Shown here piece by piece: positions 30,057 through 38,744 of a stretch of DNA of 40,579 nucleotides. The notes below the pieces were generated by a model that had not been told where the DNA came from, searched no databases, and worked only from the letters and a program-made list of their open reading frames with translations. This DNA is from Virgibacillus senegalensis (GTDB lineage Bacteria; Bacillota; Bacilli; Bacillales; Amphibacillaceae). The stretch lies in NCBI RefSeq assembly GCF_000821245.2, contig NZ_LN611425.1, forward strand, positions 1,499,706 to 1,540,284, read 5' to 3'. The position numbers were made by a program, and so were the translations under genes. Within the stretch, counting starts at the first letter, position 1. Each line of letters opens with the position of its first letter.

Positions 30057-30383
30057 ATGGCACACGAAAAATACCAAGAACTTCTCCACACGTTACATGA
30101 ATGTATGGTGGCATGTAACCATTGTTATGATGCTTGTTTGCAGGAAGATGACGTAAAAATGATGACGCCATGCATACGACTAGATCGGGAATGCGCAGAT
30201 ATTTGTGGATACTTGGCCCAGGCAATTACTCGGGGTACTCCATATGTAGCTGAATTAGCTTCCGTTTGCGCAAAAATTTGTGAAGACTGCGGAAATGAAT
30301 GCAAAAAACACGAACAAGAACATTGCCAAAAGTGCGCGGAAATCTGTTTCACATGTGCAGAAGCGTGCAAAAACGTTGCCTAA
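30057..30383 (+). CDS. Four-helix copper-binding protein (Csp/DUF326, YhjQ-like)
   Basis: A 108-residue cytosolic protein with about sixteen cysteines in CxxC and CxxxC spacing along predicted helices (for example C16, C20, C23, C27; C70, C74, C77, C81; C89, C92, C96, C99, C103). This is the pattern of the copper storage proteins (Csp), four-helix bundles whose core thiols bind many Cu(I) ions. No signal peptide is present, which fits the cytosolic Csp3 type. AATGGAGG precedes the ATG. The sigma-B-like promoter suggests stress induction. Confidence 0.88.
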   Translation: MAHEKYQELLHTLHECMVACNHCYDACLQEDDVKMMTPCIRLDRECADICGYLAQAITRGTPYVAELASVCAKICEDCGNECKKHEQEHCQKCAEICFTCAEACKNVA

Positions 30384-30396
30384 TATAATCGGTACA

Positions 30397-30437
30397 ACAA
30401 AAACAAGGCCCGGATACTTACGGACCTTGTTTTTTTA
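30397..30437. terminator. Bidirectional terminator between the Csp and methyltransferase genes
   Basis: An interrupted stem (AAAACAAGG-CCG / CGG-CCTTGTTTT), preceded by an A-run and followed by a seven-T run. It can serve both convergent genes. Confidence 0.85.
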
Positions 30438-30464
30438 TTTTGTCTTAGTCATGATTCTTCTTCG

Positions 30465-31076
30465 TTACACTTCGTGCTGTTTGGTGTTTAAACACTCCAT
30501 TGTTACAAAAATCCCCTTATAATACGCTTTCGTTTCCTTTATCGATAAATCTGTATTTTTTACGTAATGGAGCGTTTCCCTGTTTAAATGACAACCGTCA
30601 CAAACCTTTTTCCATACAGGGGTCAAAATATCTTGAACTTTTGCCCAAAAAGGATGTTCATGGATTCTGACATGCTCGAAGAAGAGGAGTTGTGCACCTG
30701 GTTTACTTACCCGCTCCAATTCCGCTAAGGCCATCCACGGATCAGAAACCGAACAAAATACTAGAGTCGCTACTACAGTATCGAATGTATTATCAGCAAA
30801 TGGCAATTTTTCTGCCTTTGCTTCGTGAAGCTTGATTGGTACTCCGCTTTTTTCCCTTGCACTAGCAGATCGTCGCAACATCTGTTGATCCGGTTCAACT
30901 GCATCGACCTGTTGAGTCTGATGCAAGTAGTAAGGAAAGTTAATTCCAGAACCTGCCCCTATCTCCAGAACCCGCCCTTTTGCTTTGGAGATAAGTTCGG
31001 TTCGGACCTTCTTGAATTGTCGTCGTTCCAAGGGCTTCATACAAAAATCATAGACGGCTGGAAACCACTTTCCCAT
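30465..31076 (-). CDS. Class I SAM-dependent methyltransferase
   Basis: A 203-residue enzyme with the Rossmann methyltransferase motif I LEIGAGSGINFPYY (about residues 37-50), an acidic motif II VDAVEPD and the post-motif ATLVFCSVSDP, ending in the PGAQLLFFEHV strand. It resembles the UbiE/METTL7-like group. The C-terminal part has two cysteines and a histidine (CDGCH) found in related family members. The substrate is unknown. It is monocistronic, with GGAGGG before the ATG. Confidence 0.85.
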   Translation of the reverse strand: MGKWFPAVYDFCMKPLERRQFKKVRTELISKAKGRVLEIGAGSGINFPYYLHQTQQVDAVEPDQQMLRRSASAREKSGVPIKLHEAKAEKLPFADNTFDTVVATLVFCSVSDPWMALAELERVSKPGAQLLFFEHVRIHEHPFWAKVQDILTPVWKKVCDGCHLNRETLHYVKNTDLSIKETKAYYKGIFVTMECLNTKQHEV

Positions 31077-31221
31077 ACACAGCCCTCCTTTTATTCCAAC
31101 TATAACGGTTTTCTCTCTTATAGACGTATACGACGCTCAGGAGATACTGGATTCGCCCCTTTTCGCCCTACAAATTATCCAAGACGACTTACTCTTATCT
31201 TCTATTATAGATTGTTTATAG

Positions 31222-31235
31222 CGGGGACTGACCCC
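31222..31235. repeat. Short palindromic repeat CGGGGACTGACCCC, copy 2
   Basis: Identical to the 14-mer at 3677-3690. It lies 16 bp beyond the 3' end of the MMPL gene and is followed by a G-run. Confidence 0.6.
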
Positions 31236-31251
31236 AAAGGGGGGGCTTCTT

Positions 31252-33489
31252 CTAGCCTTTTTCTTTTTGATCTTCTGTTACTGCTTTTTTCGACAGTGCC
31301 CCTGGCCAAAATGCATAGTTGCCTAATACGGTTGTAATCGCCGGAACTAGCAATGGCCTGACAATAAAGGTATCCAGCAACACACCGATTGCCGTAACGA
31401 CTCCAAACTGAACAAGCACTTGTATCGGCATGACTGCTAATACAGAAAATGTCCCTGCCAAAATAAGACCTGCGGAGGTAATGACACTGCTGGTCTCACC
31501 TACCCCCTCTGCGATTGCCTGTTTTAAAGGCATCTGTTTCCGGTTTCTCCAAATACTCGATATCATGAAAATATTATAATCTCCACCAAGTGCTACTAAA
31601 AAGACAAAGGCATATAAAGGGATCAGCCCCTGCATCGCTGGTTCACCCATCCCATAATGAATAAACAGCCATCCAAGCCCTAAAGCGGAGAAGAATGACA
31701 GAACGACCGTCAAAAGTAAATACGCCATCGCCACAACCGAACGCAAATAACCAAGCAGCAAAATTGCGATAATCACAAGAATGACAGGAATAATGATGTT
31801 TTGGTCCCGAGTGGATATTTTTTCAGTGTCATAAAGATTTGCCGTCTCTCCACCAAGCCATACACGTTGATCGGCAGTATCTATACCTGATTCTTCCAGG
31901 ACCCCTACTGTTCTATCCCTAATAGCCGGTATCATACCCACTGCTTCAGAGGAGTAGGGATCAATAGAGAGTGTCAGGGAATACTGTACGATGTCTTCAT
32001 TGTTTTTACCAAGGCGGGAATCACTTACCGCAGCGACATTCTCCATTTCGGCAAGTTCTGTTTGAATAGTATCCACAGCTGCCTCGCCATCCGTTTCGAT
32101 GATTACTTCAACAGGTGCAATTTCCCCCGCAGGATAATGTTCAGCAATCACCGCAAAACCTTCACGGGATGGCATATCATCCGGAAACGAATCCAACAAG
32201 CCATAGGTATAATCGATTCTTGGCACAATGGCTGCCAATCCTCCTAAAAAGAGCAGGCAGAGCATAATGATCGGCCATGGTTTTCCCGTAACCAGCCGTC
32301 CTGCCGCACTACTGAACCTGCTTCTCGTTTTCGGCTCGCGGACAGGTCTGCCTTTTTTCTCTGTTAACTCTTTCGCCATCTTTTCTGTTCTTGGGATGAA
32401 GGGAAAAAATGCGATTCTTCCAAATAGTGCCAGTATTGCTGGAAGTAAGGTCAACACGGCAATACACATAATGACAATTGCAAGACTAAACGGAACAGCA
32501 AAACGGTCGTAGGAAGCGTACTGCCCCAGTGACAATGTTAATAAACCGATTGCCGTCGTCAGTGCACTCATCATGATAGCCCCGCCGGAATTAGAGATCG
32601 CCAGTTGCAGTGCCTTATATTTATTCGGCTCCAGTTTCAGTTCATCCCGATAGCGGGAAACCAGGAACAAACAATAATCCGTTCCAGCCCCGAATAGGAG
32701 AACGGTCATGATGGATATTGCCTGCGCATCGACAACGATCCACCCCTGACTAGCGAAGAATCCTAGTAACGGGCTAATCAAACCGTAGGCAAAACCTACC
32801 CCTATAAGCGGAACGACTGCCAGTATAGGAGAACGGTATAACACAATCAAAAGTACCAGCACCAATAATACAGTGGCAATCAACAAGGTGACATCCGCCT
32901 GGCCGAACAAAGCAGTCGCATCCGTCTGTATACCTACCGGACCGGTGAAACGGACATGAAGCCCTTCCGAGTCAATATCCTTTCCGAATACCTCTTCGTC
33001 CGTCAAGCCGTTTATCCGTTCTTCCAAACCGACCATCGCTTTTTCCAGATCATCTGTTGTAGCTTTTTCACTGAAAAATATCGGCGTTGTAAGTGCGGTT
33101 TCATCTCCTGAAGCTGCCCCCTTCAGTATCTGGGCAGGCATCTCCCCAAATGGGGGAATCATTTTTTGATATGCAAGTGGCTTTTCTCCCAAATCACCAA
33201 ACAAAGATTGAACAGAAGAAAAATCTTCATCTGACAATCCGCTATCTCTGTACCATACTAAGAGCAACGGAACGCCTGAATCATCCGGAAACTGTTCATC
33301 AACGATCCTGGCAGCCTCCTGCGACATTGCACTTTCCGGTAACAGGTTATCCGATCCTGCTTCTTCCTGATTTACTTGGGGCCAAACCAGCGATACGATT
33401 GCCACAAGAACAATCCATATTACTACGGTTAGCCATCTGGTTTTTCTACCAGCCGCCGCTTTCCCTAACCATTCCAAAAAATTAGTCAT
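31252..33489 (-). CDS. MMPL-family RND-type membrane exporter (YdfJ-like)
   Basis: A 745-residue transporter with the duplicated MMPL layout: one N-terminal helix, an extracytoplasmic domain, then five or six helices, and the same again. The first half has FGAGTDYCLFLVSRYRDEL, with the proton-relay aspartate of the family. The second half has the matching ALGGDYNIFMISSIW. It likely exports lipids or hydrophobic compounds. ATG 33489 is chosen since GAAGGGG lies at a proper distance; ATG 33495 is too close. It is divergent from a tetR-type gene, which is its probable repressor. Confidence 0.88.
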   Translation of the reverse strand: MTNFLEWLGKAAAGRKTRWLTVVIWIVLVAIVSLVWPQVNQEEAGSDNLLPESAMSQEAARIVDEQFPDDSGVPLLLVWYRDSGLSDEDFSSVQSLFGDLGEKPLAYQKMIPPFGEMPAQILKGAASGDETALTTPIFFSEKATTDDLEKAMVGLEERINGLTDEEVFGKDIDSEGLHVRFTGPVGIQTDATALFGQADVTLLIATVLLVLVLLIVLYRSPILAVVPLIGVGFAYGLISPLLGFFASQGWIVVDAQAISIMTVLLFGAGTDYCLFLVSRYRDELKLEPNKYKALQLAISNSGGAIMMSALTTAIGLLTLSLGQYASYDRFAVPFSLAIVIMCIAVLTLLPAILALFGRIAFFPFIPRTEKMAKELTEKKGRPVREPKTRSRFSSAAGRLVTGKPWPIIMLCLLFLGGLAAIVPRIDYTYGLLDSFPDDMPSREGFAVIAEHYPAGEIAPVEVIIETDGEAAVDTIQTELAEMENVAAVSDSRLGKNNEDIVQYSLTLSIDPYSSEAVGMIPAIRDRTVGVLEESGIDTADQRVWLGGETANLYDTEKISTRDQNIIIPVILVIIAILLLGYLRSVVAMAYLLLTVVLSFFSALGLGWLFIHYGMGEPAMQGLIPLYAFVFLVALGGDYNIFMISSIWRNRKQMPLKQAIAEGVGETSSVITSAGLILAGTFSVLAVMPIQVLVQFGVVTAIGVLLDTFIVRPLLVPAITTVLGNYAFWPGALSKKAVTEDQKEKG

Positions 33490-33530
33490 GCCCATCCCCT
33501 TCTCTAGTTGAAAGATAATTGCTGTCTATA

Positions 33531-33559
33531 ATTATATATACTGGTCGGTTAATTTTCAA
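33531..33559 (-). promoter_or_regulatory. Sigma-A promoter of the MMPL gene with embedded operator-like dyad
   Basis: On the minus strand TTGAAA, a 17-base spacer and TATAAT form a near-consensus promoter. The spacer contains ACCGACCAGT, an imperfect dyad of the kind bound by TetR-family regulators, so repressor binding there would block RNA polymerase. The divergent TetR gene starts 73 bp away. Confidence 0.65.
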
Positions 33560-33631
33560 TTTACAGTAATCTTATTTTATAAAACTTATGATATACTTGC
33601 AGAAATAGAAGGATATAAGGAGAGAGCAAGA

Positions 33632-34255
33632 TTGACCGCGAATAACCAACGGCCGCTGGGAAGACCACGCGCAAATGACCGGAAACAGCCGACAACCGAT
33701 ATCATCCTCAAGGAAGCCATAGAGCTTTTTTTGGCACATGGATACCAGGAAGTTTCCGTTGACGATGTAGCCAAGGCGGCCAATGTCACGAAAGCGACCG
33801 TTTATTATTATTTTCCAAGCAAGGCAGCATTGTTTACAGAAACAATCGTCCAATTAATGTCCCGTATTCATGGGCAAATCCAAGAGATATTACAGAAAAA
33901 TACTCCTTTGCGCGAACGACTCCTGGAAATTGCCGAAGCACATTTAACCGCCACCGTGGATATTGATTTAGACGGTTTCATGCGTGAAACAAAAAATACA
34001 TTGTCAGAAGAACAGACAAAAAGCATGCAGAAAGCTGAAGAACGGCTATATAAAGCAATTGAACAAGCAATCACGGAAGCAATAAATAAAGGGGAAAGCA
34101 ACATCCATCCAACTTTTGCTGCTCATGCTTATGTAGCATTGCTGCGGGTTGGCAACTATCGCGATCAGCATGGTAATGGCATTTTTCCGACCACAACCGA
34201 AACCGCAGAACAAATTGTTGATTTTTTCTGGGATGGACTTAATCTCGCAAAATAA
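33632..34255 (+). CDS. TetR/AcrR-family transcriptional regulator
   Basis: A 207-residue regulator. The N-terminal helix-turn-helix reads VSVDDVAKAANVTKATVYYYF (about residues 43-63), preceded by a basic GRPRANDRKQP arm. The C-terminal ligand/dimer domain is helical. It begins with TTG at 33632 after AAGGAGAGAG. It is divergent from the MMPL exporter gene, so it most likely represses that gene and itself in response to an exported compound. Confidence 0.88.
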   Translation: MTANNQRPLGRPRANDRKQPTTDIILKEAIELFLAHGYQEVSVDDVAKAANVTKATVYYYFPSKAALFTETIVQLMSRIHGQIQEILQKNTPLRERLLEIAEAHLTATVDIDLDGFMRETKNTLSEEQTKSMQKAEERLYKAIEQAITEAINKGESNIHPTFAAHAYVALLRVGNYRDQHGNGIFPTTTETAEQIVDFFWDGLNLAK

Positions 34256-34388
34256 CTTGAAACGATATGTTTATGCGGTGAGTTTGAAAATGGTAGTCTC
34301 CGCCAGTCTCCAATCCTGAAAAAATGAAACTTCTACCGAAAAAACGGAGGAAAGAAAGAAACTGATACATAGCCTTGACCCAAATCAA

Positions 34389-34424
34389 AACCGAACGATT
34401 CCCAAAAATCGTTCGGTTATTTGC
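34389..34424. terminator. Terminator between tetR and the coat cluster
   Basis: A perfect 12-bp stem (AACCGAACGATT / AATCGTTCGGTT) with a six-base loop and short T-rich flanks on both strands. It can end both convergent transcripts. Confidence 0.75.
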
Positions 34425-34498
34425 TTTGTCACATCCCTATCCACTCTCTTTTTGCCGTCGTATTAAGACAGATAGATGAAAGAAATTGTCACGCACTT

Positions 34499-35152
34499 CT
34501 ACTGAAAGTGTACAGCTTTAATATGGTTAAGGTTGATAAAAACCGGCGTACCTCTTGCGGTGGTTATTTCCATGAGATTCCCTTGTAAATTTGTTAGTTG
34601 TCCCACATTGCCGGGTTTAAAACCTAAATCAATAACGATAATGTTACCGATAAATTTTTCCAATTGTATATAAAACGTTCTTGATAAACTGACACTCAAA
34701 GGATTCACTGGAAGCTTTTCCTTTTCTAAAGCATAAGGTGTTCTGTTGTCGTCATAAGGTATTAACCATTTTAAATGCTGAAAAGGAATATACATCGTTT
34801 TGTAGACCGGAGAATAAAATACAAAGTAGTCATTTAGAATACTTGTTACATAACCATGAATCGAGAGGGAACCTGTAACAAAGATTTCCGAAAATATCCC
34901 TTTAGCGTTTGTTAGGGTTTTCCGAAATGATAAGTTGCCATCTGGAGGAAATAAGGCTTCATCCAATTGAATATCTTCTTCGTCTTCTTCGAATACATGT
35001 TGAATATGAATACTCGGAATATATAAGAAATCATTACCATCATATAGAACAATGATATCGCTTCCTACTTCTAACAATTTACCCTTTACAATCTTTTTTC
35101 CCGATATTTCTAATTGCAGGTTTTTCATTACATACTTCTTAAGCAGTTCCAA
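34499..35152 (-). CDS. CotB-related spore protein (YwrJ-like)
   Basis: A protein of 217 residues if started at TTG 35152. This start is chosen because AAGGAGG lies 9 bp upstream and directly follows the stop codon of the transporter gene; the ATG at 35191 is inside that gene. It contains three or four SH3-like beta modules of the CotB kind, each reading like G-K-LLEVGSDIIVLY followed by YIPSIHIQHV. It lacks the Ser/Lys-rich tail of coat CotB. From memory, B. subtilis has ywrJ and ywrK next to cotB, and this gene matches ywrJ by context. A role in the spore coat is inferred from the neighbours. Confidence 0.7.
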   Translation of the reverse strand: MELLKKYVMKNLQLEISGKKIVKGKLLEVGSDIIVLYDGNDFLYIPSIHIQHVFEEDEEDIQLDEALFPPDGNLSFRKTLTNAKGIFSEIFVTGSLSIHGYVTSILNDYFVFYSPVYKTMYIPFQHLKWLIPYDDNRTPYALEKEKLPVNPLSVSLSRTFYIQLEKFIGNIIVIDLGFKPGNVGQLTNLQGNLMEITTARGTPVFINLNHIKAVHFQ

Positions 35153-35166
35153 TCCGACCGACCTCC

Positions 35167-36495
35167 TTAATACGGAATCCAAGATGTCCATAGAAATAGA
35201 CTTACCAAACTCACTATTAAGGTAACTGGAATCACCATGATCGTCACTTTAAAATATTGTATCCAAGAAACGTTTATATTGGATTCTCTCAAAATGTACA
35301 TCCAAATTAAGGTTGCCAGAGTCCCTATTGGTGTAAGGAGAGCTCCTATATCACTTCCGAGAATCGTGGCAAGATAACTAACTTGAAGGGTGTTAATATC
35401 CAGTCCCATTTCTGTAAGTGTCAATGTCCCTATCATTACCGATGGTAAATTGTTTACAACGTTTGAAAGAATAGTAAGGACGGTCCCCATTGTTAAAATA
35501 GCATTGAAATCATTCGCAACTACGAGTGGCTGTATTAAATTTATCAAATACTCCGTCAATCCTACATTCTTCAAAGCAAAAACAATTACATACATACTGA
35601 ACGCAAATAAGAGAATGTGCCACGGCGTCTTAGTAATAATATCTTTTATCCCCTTACCGAAACGAAAATATCGAAGCAAAATCAAAATGATGGCTCCCCC
35701 TATTGATATCACTTCCAAAGATATTCCTAAGGGAGTTAGTATAAAGTAACTGCTCCTTATCCCTACTACTAAGACAATGCACGTAACAAACATATGCCAG
35801 TCTATTTCTGTGAAATCTTTAGACAGTGGATGGCTGGATCCGCCTTGATAATATCCTGTTTTTATTGCTACCGGGATATCATTTTTAAAATAGAAAAAAA
35901 GTAAGGAAACAAGTGTTATTATCCCAATCATCGATGGAACAAACATCAAGATTACATAGCTGTTCAGGTCAAGATTAACAATTTTCAAAGCGATTAAGTT
36001 GGCAATATTGCTTACTGCTATGGGAGCACTAGCCGAAGTAGCAACCAAAGCGCCAGTTATCAGGTAAGGAATTTTTTCATGTGGTTTCAAATTTAATAGT
36101 GTCACGATTCTGATGATGATGGGAGTAGTTATGAGTATGCTACCGTCATTATTGAAGAACATCGTTGCCAAAAAGCAAAGCGTTGCGATATAAAAAAATA
36201 ACCTTCTTCCAGATCCATTCACTTTTTTTATAATATTGACTGCTACCCATTGAAAAAAACCAACGCTGTCCAATATGATGGTCATAACAATCGTAGATAG
36301 GATGGTAAAAGAAGCACCGCTTACCATATTGAAAATATCTAAGATATCGTGATATGGGACTATTCCGATGACGAGCAACATCATAGCCCCGATTGAGGTA
36401 GGGACAGTCTCGTTTAGTCCCCTGGGTTTCCACAACATAAAAAATATAGTGAGGGAAAATATCAAAATGGTTATGACGGTGGCATTTTCATACAC
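35167..36495 (-). CDS. ArsB/NhaD-type anion or arsenite transporter (YwrK-like)
   Basis: A 442-residue membrane protein with about eleven helices of the ion transporter superfamily that holds ArsB, NhaD and CitM. Typical segments are FNNDGSILITTPIII (the duplicated pore motif), SASAPIAVSNIANLIAL, NVVNNLPSVMIGTLTL and GSDIGALLTPIGTLATLIWM. No arsR or arsC lies near, so an arsenic role is not supported by context. It sits inside the spore coat cluster, translationally coupled to the next gene, as YwrK does in B. subtilis. The substrate is unknown. GAGGGG precedes the ATG. Confidence 0.82.
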   Translation of the reverse strand: MYENATVITILIFSLTIFFMLWKPRGLNETVPTSIGAMMLLVIGIVPYHDILDIFNMVSGASFTILSTIVMTIILDSVGFFQWVAVNIIKKVNGSGRRLFFYIATLCFLATMFFNNDGSILITTPIIIRIVTLLNLKPHEKIPYLITGALVATSASAPIAVSNIANLIALKIVNLDLNSYVILMFVPSMIGIITLVSLLFFYFKNDIPVAIKTGYYQGGSSHPLSKDFTEIDWHMFVTCIVLVVGIRSSYFILTPLGISLEVISIGGAIILILLRYFRFGKGIKDIITKTPWHILLFAFSMYVIVFALKNVGLTEYLINLIQPLVVANDFNAILTMGTVLTILSNVVNNLPSVMIGTLTLTEMGLDINTLQVSYLATILGSDIGALLTPIGTLATLIWMYILRESNINVSWIQYFKVTIMVIPVTLIVSLVSLFLWTSWIPY

Positions 36496-36643
36496 TTGAC
36501 TTCCCCTCTTTGTTTATCGGCTGGGCATTGGATATTTTTCCAGGGTTATGAAAGTAGAATGGTTTTGGAGGTTTTAGATAAGAAAACAACCAGATTCCGC
36601 ATAACGAAAAGAACAGAAACATTATCAACAGAACTCACCTCTT

Positions 36644-38011
36644 TTAAGACACTGATTTTTTTCTGCCTCTTGAACAGCATTGTTTTCTCCGTCTGCGTCT
36701 GCTTTTACTTTTATCTTTGTTATTAGACTTGTTGTCGTCTTTTCGTGGCTTGTTTGAGGCAAGTTTCTCTTTTTTGCTATTCTTTTTTTCTTTATTCATT
36801 TTTTCTTTGTTCTTTTTTTCCTTTATTTCTCCGTCCTTTTTTTCTTCGCTCTTTCTCTTTAATTGTTCTGCCGCTTTAAGCGAAGTGTTTTTTTCTTTGG
36901 TATCCTTCTTTTCACTTACCGGATGACTTTCCATATCGGTTTTATCTTGCCTTTTTACTTGCAAACTTTGAGAACATTTCTTTTGTCTCTGTTTAGATTT
37001 GGAGGTACTAATTTTCTCTGTAGTTTTTTTATTTTTTTTCTCTTCTGAATTATTATTGCTAGCGGTTTCTACTTTTTCATTAGAATGCTCGGCTTCATCC
37101 ACTCCCTTCCTAAAAGGGATAACGGATAGTTTTTCGAGTGTGGATGATTGTCGACTGTTCTTTTTCTTTTCATTTTCTTTTAAGTGAGGATTAGAGGGGG
37201 CGCTGTCCTGCTCCGCCTTTTGTTTATCGTTAGCATTTACTTTTTTAGATCCAGCATTCGAAGTATTATTTATCATTTTCTTCTGGCTTTCTAGGTTACC
37301 GGACTCCTTGATGGTTACCTGCTTGTTATCCTTCTGATTTTGTTTTTCTAGCTTGGCTTCATTCTTTTGCAAGGCTGCTTGCACGGAATTATCGGATTTT
37401 CCCTTGTTTGCTTTTTTCTCTTTAGTGTTTGTTTCGACTGTTTCTTCCTTCTTTTCTGCCGCTCTTTCTTGCTTTGAATCATCCGCTTTATCCTCTATCT
37501 TTTTTTCTTCATTGTTTTTTTGGTTGGCGGCTGTCGATGAAGAATCATTTCCTGCCTTTTCCCCATTTTTTGAACTCTCGCTTTTTTCACTTACAATATT
37601 ATTATCTTTTGTAAAACAGGAAATCTGAGCTATCGGGATAAACGTAATTTTATCTTTTACAATGAACGTTATGTGATAGTCACCAACTTTTACTAGTACA
37701 CCTTGAATCGGTTCGGCACCATCCCTTAGAACTATCACCCACTCATTTAAATAATTGGTCAATACTTGCGAGTACGTAGACTCATTGAAGTACGAAAAAT
37801 CCGCCAACGGGACAGGAAATATATCTTTCGAGTTTTTCGTCAATTCTTTAATGTTGTCCAGTTTAAAATAAAAAATTGATCCATTTTGTTCCAATATTAA
37901 ATGCTCTTGTTTTACATCCAGTAAAAGCCCTTCAAAAACCTGCGGGCCGGCATAGACTATTTTTACCTGGAATCCCTTTAAACTATTAATATCTTTGTCT
38001 TTGTAATCCAT
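36644..38011 (-). CDS. Large CotB-like spore coat protein with Lys/Glu/Ser-rich tail
   Basis: A 455-residue protein. Residues 1-130 are two CotB-type beta modules (VKIVYAGPQVFEGLLLDVK and VIVLRDGAEPIQGVLVKVG). Residues 135-430 are a highly charged low-complexity region of Lys, Glu, Asn and Ser, probably disordered, with many serines near lysines. The C-terminus is strongly basic with SRRRRRKQCCSRGRKK. This layout (globular N-part, charged Ser/Lys tail) is that of CotB, whose tail is phosphorylated by CotH. In B. cereus a CotB paralogue with a basic tail is linked to silica deposition. AAAGGAGGG precedes the ATG. Confidence 0.8.
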   Translation of the reverse strand: MDYKDKDINSLKGFQVKIVYAGPQVFEGLLLDVKQEHLILEQNGSIFYFKLDNIKELTKNSKDIFPVPLADFSYFNESTYSQVLTNYLNEWVIVLRDGAEPIQGVLVKVGDYHITFIVKDKITFIPIAQISCFTKDNNIVSEKSESSKNGEKAGNDSSSTAANQKNNEEKKIEDKADDSKQERAAEKKEETVETNTKEKKANKGKSDNSVQAALQKNEAKLEKQNQKDNKQVTIKESGNLESQKKMINNTSNAGSKKVNANDKQKAEQDSAPSNPHLKENEKKKNSRQSSTLEKLSVIPFRKGVDEAEHSNEKVETASNNNSEEKKNKKTTEKISTSKSKQRQKKCSQSLQVKRQDKTDMESHPVSEKKDTKEKNTSLKAAEQLKRKSEEKKDGEIKEKKNKEKMNKEKKNSKKEKLASNKPRKDDNKSNNKDKSKSRRRRRKQCCSRGRKKSVS

Positions 38012-38035
38012 ATCATTCCCTCCTTTTATAGTTGG

Positions 38036-38063
38036 GAAAGTCGCTTACAATGAAGCGACTTTC
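38036..38063. other. 11-bp hairpin between the two cotB-like genes
   Basis: Perfect arms GAAAGTCGCTT and AAGCGACTTTC with a 6-base loop, filling the 54-bp gap between the two CotB-like genes. There is no long T-run. It may act as a weak terminator or RNA-processing site that sets the ratio of the two coat proteins. Confidence 0.6.
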
Positions 38064-38065
38064 GT

Positions 38066-38569
38066 TCACTCTTCTTTTTCTTGCTTCTTTTCTTTTTCCT
38101 TTTCAGATGCTTCTTCTTTAGATTTTTTGATTGGCTCTGGTTTATTTCTGTTGCTGATATTTCTGACATGAAAAGAAGATAGTCGAATTACTTCAGAATC
38201 AATGACAAGAACTAAAACTTCATTCGTTATATCATTAAGGACACCTTCAATTTTCTCTGGACCTCCTCTATTTATATGGACCCAGTTATACTTTAATTGA
38301 CCAAGTAAATCAGTGAAATTTTCTGCTGTTGGGTAACTAAAATCGTCTGCTACCTCATAATCAAAGCCGATACTTTCTTTCACATTCTCCGTTATGCTTT
38401 TAATATGCTGGGTTTTGTAGTAGAGTACTCCATCCTCTTTCGTTAAGAGGATAATATAGTCGGATTGGACATCGAGTAACTTTCCGACTCTTGATTCCGG
38501 CCCACCTCGATCCACTTTGATAACTTTTCCCTTTAACGACTCTAAATAATTGTTGAAATTCGTCTCCAC
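38066..38569 (-). CDS. cotB: Short CotB-like spore coat protein
   Basis: A 167-residue protein made of two CotB modules, each with the hallmark RGGPE motif (VDRGGPESRVGKLLDV near residue 20 and INRGGPEKIEGVLND near residue 100). A short Lys/Glu tail (KKSKEEASEKEKEKKQEKEE) replaces the long Ser-rich tail of B. subtilis CotB. It begins with GTG at 38569, 8 bp after AAGGGAG. It lies downstream of cotH on the same strand, as in B. subtilis. The lack of serines in the tail suggests the main CotH substrates are the longer CotB-like protein and the CotG-like repeat protein. Confidence 0.85.
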   Translation of the reverse strand: METNFNNYLESLKGKVIKVDRGGPESRVGKLLDVQSDYIILLTKEDGVLYYKTQHIKSITENVKESIGFDYEVADDFSYPTAENFTDLLGQLKYNWVHINRGGPEKIEGVLNDITNEVLVLVIDSEVIRLSSFHVRNISNRNKPEPIKKSKEEASEKEKEKKQEKEE

Positions 38570-38665
38570 TTTCCAATCTCCCTTCTAAACGTTTTCATTG
38601 CATGTATATGTATCTCGTAATGATACCGCACTAATCAGCAGCCTATTTTAACGAGAAAATAAAAC

Positions 38666-38717
38666 TGCCCACAACCTTAACTGCAATACGAGAGTCTACA
38701 GTTAAAGAAAATAGGCA
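38666..38717 (-). terminator. Possible weak terminator after cotH
   Basis: Interrupted arms CTGCC...TTAACTG and CAGTTAA...GGCAG in the gap between cotH and the short cotB gene. The stem is imperfect and the minus-strand T-run is weak. Confidence 0.35.
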
Positions 38718-38744
38718 GCCTAACATCGTTCAATGAAATTCTCA

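Noticed and set aside
35167-36495. Arsenic resistance operon
   Set aside because: The transporter is ArsB-like but there is no arsR, arsC or arsenite-related gene nearby, and it sits in a spore coat cluster.
36717-37628. Plus-strand Phe/Leu/Ser-rich open frames
   Set aside because: They are antisense readings of the Lys/Glu-rich CotB-like tail and mimic membrane helices only by composition.
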